A stretch of 64,000 bases of DNA. Source: Alkalibacter rhizosphaerae. GTDB taxonomy: Bacteria > Bacillota > Clostridia > Eubacteriales > Alkalibacteraceae. Location: contig NZ_CP071444.1 of assembly GCF_017352215.1 (NCBI RefSeq), positions 1,302,001 through 1,366,000 on the forward strand. Direction: 5' to 3'. Made by a program: the position numbers and the translations under genes. The notes beneath the pieces are model-generated. The model did no database searches, was not told the origin of the DNA, and saw only the letters and a program-made list of their open reading frames with translations. Position 1 is the stretch's first letter; every line of letters begins with the position of its first letter. Shown piece by piece: positions 17,566-26,522 of this stretch.

Positions 17566-20500
17566 TCAAAGGAGGACCGCTTCATTGGAGTGGAGCAGAT
17601 ACAAAAATGCCTCCTTCACCCGTTGGCCCGTTGCCGTTTCAACGGCCCTGGAATACATCTCCACCTGACTGCGGTATCCGTCCACCTTCTCCTGTTTTTC
17701 TTCTTCATTGCGAAAATAGTCGCTTTTGTAATCCACCAGGACCCAGCCGTCTTCTTCCCAAAAGAAACAGTCGATCATCCCCTGGACCAGGACCGATTCT
17801 TTCGCCCCCTGTCCACCGGCCAGTAAATCACCGGGAAGGGACATGGTGAACCGCTGTTCCCGTCGAAGGTCCTGTCCATGGATCATCCGCTGTCCCAATC
17901 CGCTTTCAAAGAAGGCAGCAATGGCATCCAGCTGGACCAGGTCTGCCGTTTCCTGCACCAGCATGCCGGAGCCGACCATCTCTTCCAGGGACCCGGCCAG
18001 GTTTTCACGGATCCTGTTCCGATCCGTCAATCGATCCAGATCCACGTTCTGCAGTACGTAGTGGTTGGCGCTGCCAACCTCCGCCCTGGTTTTCCTCGCC
18101 TCTCCCTGGAGAAATACCGGCAGCTTGATCTCCACCGTAGGATCCTGCAATACCTTCGTTTCCTGAAACCTCTTGATCTGGGTTACGGACATTTTTGCCG
18201 GAAGGCGCAGGGCCTCTTCCCCCGGGTACCGCCAGGACAAACGGGCTTCCACCACCGGATCCAAGGTTTTCCCCCGGGCTTTCAACGCTTGAAAGAAACG
18301 GCCGGTGTTTTTCAGATGTTCCGTCTTTTCCTTCTTGTCCCGCTGCAGTTCCCCTTTGGGAACCAGCCGGACAAGGTGGTCCATTCTTTCCTGGATGACG
18401 CCTTCGGTTGTTGCAGGGGCTCCCCTTTCCAATAAAGCCGACAGGACCCAGTCCAGGTAGTTGGCACTCTTGGATACACTGTATGGAGTGGGGGTCTTAT
18501 CCCACTTGGCCCACTTTTTCTCATCCAGGGAAGCACATCCCAGGAGGATCAGCTTGTTCTGCGCCCTGGTCATGGCAACATACAAGATCCGCATTTCTTC
18601 CGACAAGACTTCCAGGCCGATTTTTTCCTTTGCAATGCTTTTGAACAGAGTGCTGCAGTGCCTTCTCTCCCGGGGATCCACATATTCGGGACAAATGCCC
18701 AGATCCTTGTGAAGGAGGAGCATGCTTCTTGTATCCTGGGTGTTGAATCCTTTTCCCATGCCTCCCACCATGACCAGGGGAAACTCCAATCCCTTGCTTT
18801 TATGGATGCTCATGATCCGGACCACGTTTTCCATGGGACCCAATACCCGGGCCAGTTCCATGTCGCTGTCCACATCCTTCATTTCCTGAACGAATTGAAT
18901 GAACTGAAACAGCCCCTTCAGGGACGATTCGCTGAAGGCCCGGGCCCGATCGATGAGGACGCGGACGTTGGCCTGCCGCTGTACTCCGCCAGGCAGGGCC
19001 CCCACATAGTGATAGTAGTTGGTTTCCATCATCAAGGTCCACAGGAACCGATCCAAAGGGACGATCCTGGATCGTTCCTTCCATTTTTCCACGGAAGCTT
19101 TCATCCGGCGGCATTTTTCTGCAAGGGCATTTCCCTGCTCTTCTGCGTACTGGTCCAGACTTTTCCAAAAAGGACCTGATGAATAGCATCGTCGGATCTC
19201 CACCAGCTCCTCTACGGTAAAGTGAAACATGGGGGATCGAAGGACGGAGAGAAGTGCCACGTCCTGTTGCCGGTTGTCGATGACCCGAAGCAGATCCAGC
19301 ACCATGCTGATCTCCAGGGTGTCGAAATACCCCAGGCCGCTTTGGGCGTGAACAGGGATCCCCTCTTCCATGAAAACTTCCTGGTAGATTGGGCCGTTTG
19401 TTTTGACGGAGCGCAGCAGGACCACCACATCCCGATACTCCAGGGGCCGATGGATCTGTCTCTTCCCGTCGTAGATCTGTGTTCCGATCAATTCCTTGAT
19501 CCTCCTGGCCGCCAGGGCGGCTTCCAGCTCTGCACTGGACAAGTCTTCCAGGCCGTCTTCCGATACCGGCCGGTCTTCTGCTTCCCCATCCTCCTTGTCT
19601 TCCTCCGGTTCCGCCTTGTCGATGACCAGGATCTCCGTTTTTCCGAACTCCGATTCCGGCAGGTCCAACCCGGAATACAACCGCTCGTTGGTATCGTAGT
19701 CGATCTCTCCGACGAATTCGTTCATGATCTTTTCGAAAACGGCGTTGATGGTCTGGATCACCAGTTCATTGCTTCGAAAGTTGGTGTTCAGGTAGATGAC
19801 CCGGGACATAGGATCCTCCTCTCCCCCGAAGGTCCGGTTTTTCTCCAGGAACAAGGCGGGATCCGACAGTCGAAACCGATAGATGCTCTGTTTTACGTCC
19901 CCTACGAGAAACAAGTTGTCTTTTCTGCGGATCTTTTCGCTGATGGCATCCTGGATCTGGTTGCTGTCCTGGTATTCGTCGATAAAAATATAGGCGTATT
20001 CCCGTTGCAGCTCTTCCACGGCTTCCGGCTTTTGCAGGATGGCCAGGGCGTAATGCTCCAGGTCGTTGAAATCCAGCAACCCCTTTTCCAGCTTCATCTC
20101 CTGGTAGGTTTCCCGAAATCGGCCGGCAAGACGGTCCAAGGTCTCCATTACGCCCCCCATTTCTTTCAGGTTGTCGAAAAGCACCCGGACCGGTTCGTAG
20201 GCCAGATCTTTTTTCAGGGAGTTCACCAGCTCTTTTGCTTCGTTTCGCAGGCGGACCAATTCCTTCTTCACATCCTCGTCTTCCGCCTGAACCGTCAACC
20301 GGTCGAACCCGACTCCTTCCAGTGCGTCGTGAAACCTGGAAAATCCTTCTTCCAAACCCAAGACCAAGCTCTGGATCTGCTGGTATTCCCTGGTCAAGAC
20401 ATCCGTCACCTTGTCCCTGTTTTTTACGTCTTCCGCCAATGTTAAAGCTTCCTGAAGGGCCTCCATGCCGTGGTCCAGCCGCTGATGGACCACTTGGACC

Positions 20501-21141
20501 AGGGTCTGGTAGAAATCGCTGTCATCAAAGGAGGCCATGTCCATCTGGAACTTGGCCAGACTCTGTTTGCTCCATTGCCTGGGATCCGGTCGATTCATGA
20601 TGAAACGATAATACCGGAGCAGGGTCTCCCGCAATCGGGCGTCCTGACGCCCTTCCCCAAAACTCTCCAGGACCCGGATAAAGGCTTCCGATCCCTCTTC
20701 GTATTCGGCTTCCAGCACTTCTTCCATGGCCCGCTGGGTCAAGATGGACAGGACCGTCTCGTTTCCCACGGAAAACCCGGGATCCAGTTGGATCAAGTGG
20801 GCGTATTTTCGCACCACGCTGTGGCAAAAGGAGTGGATGGTGCTGATGGATGCAAAGGGCAGGCTGTGGATCTGGCCGGATAGAAATTCCCGTTCTTCTC
20901 CCTTGGCCGTTTCCAATCGTTCCAGGAGGGAATTGGAGATCCGTTCCTTCATCTCTTCTGCCGCCGCTTTTGTAAAAGTGACCACCAGAAGACTCTCCAC
21001 CGGGACCTTTTCCATGGTCACCAGTTGAATAATCCGTGCCACCAGCACTGCCGTTTTCCCGGATCCCGCCGCTGCTGAAACCAGCAGGTTTCTGTTGCGT
21101 TGGGTGATGGCTTCCCCTTGTTGTGTTGTCCATTTATTCAT
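17566..21141 (-). CDS. addA: helicase-exonuclease AddAB, subunit AddA
   Basis: AddA is the UvrD-like helicase and nuclease subunit of AddAB, which resects double-strand breaks for RecA. The 1191-residue protein has Walker A AAAGSGKTAVLVARI (residues 23-37), Walker B FIDEYQDSNQIQ, and other SF1 motifs (YLNTNFRSNELVI, MSIHKSKGLEFPLVMVGG, LYVAMTRAQNKLIL). The C-terminal PD-(D/E)XK nuclease has GMIDCFFW and WVLVDYKSDYF. It overlaps addB by eight bases. Length is near the usual 1150-1250. Confidence 0.97.
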   Translation of the reverse strand: MNKWTTQQGEAITQRNRNLLVSAAAGSGKTAVLVARIIQLVTMEKVPVESLLVVTFTKAAAEEMKERISNSLLERLETAKGEEREFLSGQIHSLPFASISTIHSFCHSVVRKYAHLIQLDPGFSVGNETVLSILTQRAMEEVLEAEYEEGSEAFIRVLESFGEGRQDARLRETLLRYYRFIMNRPDPRQWSKQSLAKFQMDMASFDDSDFYQTLVQVVHQRLDHGMEALQEALTLAEDVKNRDKVTDVLTREYQQIQSLVLGLEEGFSRFHDALEGVGFDRLTVQAEDEDVKKELVRLRNEAKELVNSLKKDLAYEPVRVLFDNLKEMGGVMETLDRLAGRFRETYQEMKLEKGLLDFNDLEHYALAILQKPEAVEELQREYAYIFIDEYQDSNQIQDAISEKIRRKDNLFLVGDVKQSIYRFRLSDPALFLEKNRTFGGEEDPMSRVIYLNTNFRSNELVIQTINAVFEKIMNEFVGEIDYDTNERLYSGLDLPESEFGKTEILVIDKAEPEEDKEDGEAEDRPVSEDGLEDLSSAELEAALAARRIKELIGTQIYDGKRQIHRPLEYRDVVVLLRSVKTNGPIYQEVFMEEGIPVHAQSGLGYFDTLEISMVLDLLRVIDNRQQDVALLSVLRSPMFHFTVEELVEIRRCYSSGPFWKSLDQYAEEQGNALAEKCRRMKASVEKWKERSRIVPLDRFLWTLMMETNYYHYVGALPGGVQRQANVRVLIDRARAFSESSLKGLFQFIQFVQEMKDVDSDMELARVLGPMENVVRIMSIHKSKGLEFPLVMVGGMGKGFNTQDTRSMLLLHKDLGICPEYVDPRERRHCSTLFKSIAKEKIGLEVLSEEMRILYVAMTRAQNKLILLGCASLDEKKWAKWDKTPTPYSVSKSANYLDWVLSALLERGAPATTEGVIQERMDHLVRLVPKGELQRDKKEKTEHLKNTGRFFQALKARGKTLDPVVEARLSWRYPGEEALRLPAKMSVTQIKRFQETKVLQDPTVEIKLPVFLQGEARKTRAEVGSANHYVLQNVDLDRLTDRNRIRENLAGSLEEMVGSGMLVQETADLVQLDAIAAFFESGLGQRMIHGQDLRREQRFTMSLPGDLLAGGQGAKESVLVQGMIDCFFWEEDGWVLVDYKSDYFRNEEEKQEKVDGYRSQVEMYSRAVETATGQRVKEAFLYLLHSNEAVLL

Positions 21142-24100
21142 CGGATCTTCCTCCCATCAGTCTGTTCACCACTTCTTCGTCTTTCAGCTTTCCACGGATC
21201 CGATATCGGTTTCCTTCGAATTGGTCGTCAAACTGACAGATCGTCTTGTATGGGCAAAAACGGCAGGCCGGTTTCCCGTCGTTTTTCACAGGGGAAACAG
21301 CGATGTTGCCTTGGATGATCTCTTTCCCCATTTTCCGGGCAACGTCCATGGTGTGTTCCAGGAGTCGGTCAAAAACGGCGGCTTCCACCAACCCTTTGCT
21401 GCTTTTGCCAAAGTCCCCGTCCTTCTTGATCTTCAGGCGGACCACGTCGGAATCGCCGGTGTCCTCTTCCAACCCCTTGTCCATGGCGGTGACCACTTCC
21501 ATTTTTTTCACCAGGAGGCCCAAGAGGCGAAGGCGGCTGGTGATCTTGCGATCCATCTCTTCCCTTTCATGGGAATATGCCTGGATCATGGGATCATCCA
21601 GCTTGAAATAGAAGGCGCCGGCGGGCATGGCTTGGGGGATGCTCTCCAGGCATACCTGAAGGTACATGAGCAGCTGCAAGGTCAATCCGTAATAGACATC
21701 TTTCAGCTCCAGGGTCTTTTCTCCGGTTTTATAGTCGATGATCTTTACATAGACCCCGTCGTCTTGTCGAAGTACATCCATCCGGTCGATCCGTCCTTCC
21801 AGTACCATGCGGATATCCTCGTCGTAAGTGAAGACCACCGGCGAATATTCCCGGTCCTCTCCAAATGCCGCCTCCGCCTTTTCCAGGCGGAAGGCTCCCT
21901 TGGACATGTGATATGTCAGGGTGTTGACGGCCCGGATCATCAGCCGGTTCAGATAGTAGGCCAGATACTGGTAGCGGCCCTTGCTGGCAAAGACCCCTTC
22001 TTTGTACATCTGGATCTTTTCCTCCACAATGGCGCCGCACATCCCTATTCGCGCTTCTTCCTCTACGTCTTCCCAGGGAGTGCCTTCCCCCTGCAGCCTT
22101 CTGGTATATTCCTGAAGGCTGTCGTGGAGCAGTTCCCCCATGTCGGGGATGGATACTTCATATACGGGCCGCTGGGCCGGGTGGAGGCCGTAGCGGACGA
22201 AATATCGAAAGGGACACTGACCGTAAGTTTCCAGACTGGTCACGCTGTTTTTGATGGTTTTTCCATAGAGTCCTTCCACCTGGTCCCGGTCCAGCTTGTC
22301 CACCTTGTTGGCATAGGTCATGGCCCCTGTCAATTGGTCCAGCCGATCCTTCCACTCTTCCTGACTCGCATACCAGCGGTAGGTCTCCTCCCACACGGGA
22401 TCCCCTTTGCCTCCCTGGTCCATGGCATGGCGAAAATGGGCTACCATGGGGCGCAAGGTGCCTCTGGCATTGGTGATCCAGTCCAAAGCATCCTCTTCGT
22501 CCCTGCCGCTCTCCAGCCGGGGAAACAGTTCTTTCAACCGCTTCATATAAAAGGAAGGCCGCATGGCACTTCCTTCAAAGTCCGCCTGTGCACAGCTGAA
22601 ATAGATCCGCTCTTCCCCCTTGGATAGGAGGGTCTGAAAGAGATATTTTTCCTGGATGGCCTGATAGGTGTGATCTTGAAACAGGGGGATGCCCCCGTCC
22701 TCCAACACCTTTCCTTCCCGGGTCGTAAAAATGCCGATGGTCTCCCCTTCCCCCGGCAGGATCCCTTCGTTGACACCCAGAATGAACAGGGCGGCAAGAC
22801 TTCCCTGCCGGCTCCGCTTCACATCTCCGATCAGCACTTCGTCTCCGGAAGCAGGCAGCACTCCCAGTTCGGAAGCTGCCACTCCCTCTTTGAGGATCTC
22901 CGCAAATTCCCTCAATGTGGTTTTTTCTTCCCCAAACACTTCCACCAGCTCGTCCAAGAGCTCCATGATCCGGTTGAACACCTGGTTGTTTTCCGCTCCG
23001 TGTTCCAGATCCCCATGCTGCTGGAGGGCGGCCGTCAAGGCCTGGGTCTTTTCCACGACCCGGTTTTCTTCCAAGTAACCATACAGGGCTTTGGCGATGG
23101 AGGCGAAGGTGGGGGCTTGTCGGACACGGCTTCTCAGACGCTCCAGTGGTTCCACCACTTTTTCACGCAGCAGGTCCAATTCCTCCAAGGGCAAAAGGGT
23201 CTTGTTGTTGCACTTGTGAAAAGGGGTCTTCCACTGGGATCCCCGTATGCCGAATTGGAGACAATAGTTTTCCAGGCTTTCCCATTCCCCTTCTTCCAGG
23301 TTGGAAAATCCCGTCTTCAGCATGGAAAATACATCTTCGTACCGGTAGTTTCGGACCAGCACCTGGAGGCTGGATACGACAAACAATCCCAGGGGCTTGT
23401 CGGCCATGGACCGCTTGGCATCCAGAAAACAGGGGATCCCGTATTCCTCCATGGTCCGCTGGATGGCAAATCCATAGCTGCTCAAGTCATTGACGACGAC
23501 CCCCATATCCTTGTAGGACCAGCCTTTTTCCCGGGCCAGGACAGCGATTTCCTTGACGGCGTGGTCGATCTCCCGATAGACATTCTGGGATTCCAGCACC
23601 CGGATCCCGTCCACTTCCTCCGTCCACTTTCCATAGGGATAGGCAAAAAATTCCTGCTTCAGGTGATCCAGATCTTTTTTTGAACTTCTTTGGGAAGAAA
23701 ACAGCTCCACCTCCAGCTCGTCGGCCCACAACTCCCGAAAAGTCTGGAGGGTCTTTCGGTTGATCCCGAACACTTCCTTGTCCGGCGCGTCGTCGTCCAC
23801 GTCCAGATCCAGGGTGAGGACCACTCCTTGGGCATGGTCGGAAAGGGCCTTGATGAAATGGACCAGCTGCTTCGTAAAGGTGTGGAACCCATGGATCCAT
23901 ATTCTGGATCCTTTGATCCGCAAGGACTGGGAAACCGCCTCTATCCCCTCTGCGATCCGGTGTTCGTTGTCCGTATAGCCTTTCTCCAGATATCGCTGGT
24001 AGGCTTCGTAGATCCGGACCATGTCCCCCACCTTTTTTTCCAGCATCCCGGTCCCTTCGTACCCCCGGGCAAATCCCCGAAGTCCCTCCGGTTCCACCAT

Positions 24101-24490
24101 GTTTTCTTTGAAGTTTTGGAGCACATTCTCCACCTCTTCGATGAAACCGGACTTGTCGATCATGGATCCGAAGACCTGCAATTCCTTTTTCTCTTCCTTC
24201 AAGATCCGTTTCAGGATCATCCGTTTCCCCGTGGCCGTGACGATGGTCTTCTCCCGTTCCAGAGCCGTGTCCAGCAGATCGTCCACCAGCCGGTTGAACC
24301 CCATGACCTCCAATTGAAAAAAACCTTGGAGCTCCAGAACTTCCATCAGCTCTTTTTCTGCTTCCAAGGTATATTGTTCCGGCACCAGCACGATCAGATT
24401 TTCTTCCCCGCCTTGAAGGGCGTCTTTGATCTGGCGGTACATTTCTTTTGTTTTTCCGGAATCGTTTCTCCCGGCCAAAATTTTCAACAT
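21134..24490 (-). CDS. addB: helicase-exonuclease AddAB, subunit AddB
   Basis: AddB is the partner of AddA and holds the second nuclease domain and an iron-sulfur cluster. The 1118-residue protein starts MLKILAGRNDSGKT, a P-loop near residues 7-14. Near the C-terminus it has CPFRYFVRYGL, the nuclease segment KIIDYKTGEKTLEL, and CRFCPYKTIC; together the four Cys are placed as in the family's 4Fe-4S site. The ATG at 24490 follows GGGAGG. addA follows directly. Confidence 0.96.
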   Translation of the reverse strand: MLKILAGRNDSGKTKEMYRQIKDALQGGEENLIVLVPEQYTLEAEKELMEVLELQGFFQLEVMGFNRLVDDLLDTALEREKTIVTATGKRMILKRILKEEKKELQVFGSMIDKSGFIEEVENVLQNFKENMVEPEGLRGFARGYEGTGMLEKKVGDMVRIYEAYQRYLEKGYTDNEHRIAEGIEAVSQSLRIKGSRIWIHGFHTFTKQLVHFIKALSDHAQGVVLTLDLDVDDDAPDKEVFGINRKTLQTFRELWADELEVELFSSQRSSKKDLDHLKQEFFAYPYGKWTEEVDGIRVLESQNVYREIDHAVKEIAVLAREKGWSYKDMGVVVNDLSSYGFAIQRTMEEYGIPCFLDAKRSMADKPLGLFVVSSLQVLVRNYRYEDVFSMLKTGFSNLEEGEWESLENYCLQFGIRGSQWKTPFHKCNNKTLLPLEELDLLREKVVEPLERLRSRVRQAPTFASIAKALYGYLEENRVVEKTQALTAALQQHGDLEHGAENNQVFNRIMELLDELVEVFGEEKTTLREFAEILKEGVAASELGVLPASGDEVLIGDVKRSRQGSLAALFILGVNEGILPGEGETIGIFTTREGKVLEDGGIPLFQDHTYQAIQEKYLFQTLLSKGEERIYFSCAQADFEGSAMRPSFYMKRLKELFPRLESGRDEEDALDWITNARGTLRPMVAHFRHAMDQGGKGDPVWEETYRWYASQEEWKDRLDQLTGAMTYANKVDKLDRDQVEGLYGKTIKNSVTSLETYGQCPFRYFVRYGLHPAQRPVYEVSIPDMGELLHDSLQEYTRRLQGEGTPWEDVEEEARIGMCGAIVEEKIQMYKEGVFASKGRYQYLAYYLNRLMIRAVNTLTYHMSKGAFRLEKAEAAFGEDREYSPVVFTYDEDIRMVLEGRIDRMDVLRQDDGVYVKIIDYKTGEKTLELKDVYYGLTLQLLMYLQVCLESIPQAMPAGAFYFKLDDPMIQAYSHEREEMDRKITSRLRLLGLLVKKMEVVTAMDKGLEEDTGDSDVVRLKIKKDGDFGKSSKGLVEAAVFDRLLEHTMDVARKMGKEIIQGNIAVSPVKNDGKPACRFCPYKTICQFDDQFEGNRYRIRGKLKDEEVVNRLMGGRSDE

Positions 24491-24508
24491 GTTTCCATCC
24501 TCCCATCT

Positions 24509-25663
24509 TTACCGGTAGAGCAATTTCCCCAACAGGGTCTCTCCCACTTCCAAAGCCCCCACCGGGCAGAGTTCCTGGCAGCAAAAGCAACGGATACAGG
24601 TCTTTCGATCGAAAACGGGGACCATCTTCCCCTGTTTTTCCGTCATGGTGATGACTTTTGGCCGTTCCGGACACACTTCCTCGCAGCGGTTGCAGCTGAT
24701 GCACTTCTCCCAGGTCAGCTTGGGATAAGGGGCGATGAAGTTTTTCACCAGCTTCAGGGAATCCAGATTGCCGAAGATCTCTTTGGTCCCCCGGATCTTC
24801 TGAAAATCATCCACTTTCATGGTTTCCAGATCCTCGCCCACCACCTGGATGTCCTGGGGCAATACCGGGCCCCATCCTGTTTCCCGGACAACGTCGTATT
24901 GGGGGACCTCCGTCGGATCTGCATAACCGATCAACTGCAGAGCCACCGAATCCACCGCCGTAATGGAAGGACCCATCAGGATGGCATCCATGGCCCGGGG
25001 CGTTCCGCTTTTGGGACCGTTGCCTTCCATGGCGACGATGGCGTCCATGATGGCAAACTTGGTTTGGACCACCTGGTTCAGGTCCAGTAGCATCTTGGCA
25101 AAATTCCGGCTGTTGTTCATTCGGGCGTGCCACAAGGCCTTTTGGGTGCCGGGCACACACCCGAACTGGTTTTTCACCGCACCGGTGAAATACATCATCC
25201 CATGGGTCTTCAATTTGGGCAGACTGATGAGCACGTCGCTTTCATAAGAGACTCGGGCCACTTCCCAGTTCTTCACCAGCAGGGAATCATGGAGCTGCAC
25301 CGTTACTTTGTCCGTAAAATCGTCGAAGGCCACCCCGTAGCGCTTAGCCACTTCCATGAGGCCTGCCTTTTGGGCCGCCCGCTGGGAAGTACCGAATCCG
25401 GGGGAGTCTCCGAAAGTCAGTTGATCCGTATAGTCTTTCAACACCCGGATCACGCTTTCAAAAAATACATGGTTGGTGACCACAGGACTGTCCATGTCCT
25501 CAACAGAGAGAAGATTGGGTTTGAGCAAGACCTTCGCTCCCGTCGGGATCAGCTGTCGGACATAGGCGTCCCCTCCAAGCAGGTCAAAGCCTTCCCGCAG
25601 TTTTTCTTCGATCCTGTCTACGTTGTATCCTTGATTTTTCAGCAATACCACTTTTTCTTTCAT
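24509..25663 (-). CDS. DUF362-domain protein with two 4Fe-4S motifs
   Basis: The N-terminal 270 residues match the DUF362 type (VLLKPNLLSVEDMDSPVVTN, LISLPKLKTHGMMYFTGAVKNQFG), and the C-terminus carries two ferredoxin motifs, CISCNRCEEVCPERPK and CIRCFCCQELCPVGA. The function of this family is not settled; a redox or electron-transfer role is likely. It sits between nfo (one base away) and addB (18 bases), so is almost surely co-transcribed with DNA-repair genes. The 384-residue length is usual for the family. Confidence 0.85.
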   Translation of the reverse strand: MKEKVVLLKNQGYNVDRIEEKLREGFDLLGGDAYVRQLIPTGAKVLLKPNLLSVEDMDSPVVTNHVFFESVIRVLKDYTDQLTFGDSPGFGTSQRAAQKAGLMEVAKRYGVAFDDFTDKVTVQLHDSLLVKNWEVARVSYESDVLISLPKLKTHGMMYFTGAVKNQFGCVPGTQKALWHARMNNSRNFAKMLLDLNQVVQTKFAIMDAIVAMEGNGPKSGTPRAMDAILMGPSITAVDSVALQLIGYADPTEVPQYDVVRETGWGPVLPQDIQVVGEDLETMKVDDFQKIRGTKEIFGNLDSLKLVKNFIAPYPKLTWEKCISCNRCEEVCPERPKVITMTEKQGKMVPVFDRKTCIRCFCCQELCPVGALEVGETLLGKLLYR

Positions 25664-25664
25664 A

Positions 25665-26507
25665 TTACGACGCTTCCTCTACATAGTTTTTTCGCAAATA
25701 GGCGATCTCTTCCCGGTATCCTTCCAGCTCGTTGGGGGTCTCCAGGTTGAAAATCAAATGGCGAAGTTTTGGATGGTTGATGATCCGGACGATGGCTTCC
25801 TTGCCGATGGTCCCTTCTCCCAGAACTTCATGGCGGTCCTTGTTGGAGGCGAAGGCCACCTTGCTGTCGTTGAGATGGATGCCTTTGAGCCGGTCCAGAC
25901 CGACGGTCTTATCGATGTTCTCCAGGATCCCGTCCAGGTCCGACACCACATCGTACCCGGCGGAATACAAGTGGCAACTGTCCACCAGGATCCCCAACTG
26001 CCTGTTGTGACGGATCCCCTGGATGATGTCTCTCAATTCTTCCAGCCGTCCACCCACTTCCGATCCCTTGCCGCTCATCCCTTCCAAAAGGATGGGTACC
26101 TCATTGTCCGCTCCGATGCTTTTGTTCAGGGCGTCCACGATGTATTCGATCCCCTTGTCCACCCCCTGGCCCACATGACTTCCCGGATGAAAAATATAAT
26201 AGGAAGGAGGCAGCCGGCGAAGGCGCTCCAGGTCTTCCTGGAAAACTCGAAGGGCAAATTCCCGGACCTCCTCCTTGTCGGAGCACAGGTTCATGGTATA
26301 GGGTGCATGGGCGAAGAGGGGGGCAAAGCCGTTTTCCTCAAACAAACGGGAAAAGGTTGCCAGGTCCTTTTCGTCCAGAGCCTTGGCATTGCCCCCTCTG
26401 GGGTTTCTGGTGAAATATTGGAAGGTGTTGGCCCCGATGGCCAGGGCGTCCTCTCCCGCCTTGGTGTATCCTTTTGCAATGGACAAATGACATCCGATCT
26501 TCAGCAT
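25665..26507 (-). CDS. nfo: endonuclease IV (AP endonuclease)
   Basis: Endonuclease IV cuts DNA next to abasic sites in base excision repair, using three zinc ions. The 280-residue TIM-barrel protein starts MLKIGCHLSIAKGY and contains FQYFTRNPRGGNAK, FAHAPYTMNLCS, YYIFHPGSHVGQG, LLEGMSGKGSEVG, ILVDSCHLYSAGYD and GIHLNDSK with the conserved His, Glu and Asp zinc ligands. It is placed between the VWA protein and the DUF362 protein. Confidence 0.95.
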   Translation of the reverse strand: MLKIGCHLSIAKGYTKAGEDALAIGANTFQYFTRNPRGGNAKALDEKDLATFSRLFEENGFAPLFAHAPYTMNLCSDKEEVREFALRVFQEDLERLRRLPPSYYIFHPGSHVGQGVDKGIEYIVDALNKSIGADNEVPILLEGMSGKGSEVGGRLEELRDIIQGIRHNRQLGILVDSCHLYSAGYDVVSDLDGILENIDKTVGLDRLKGIHLNDSKVAFASNKDRHEVLGEGTIGKEAIVRIINHPKLRHLIFNLETPNELEGYREEIAYLRKNYVEEAS

Positions 26508-26522
26508 GTTTTTTCCTTTCCA

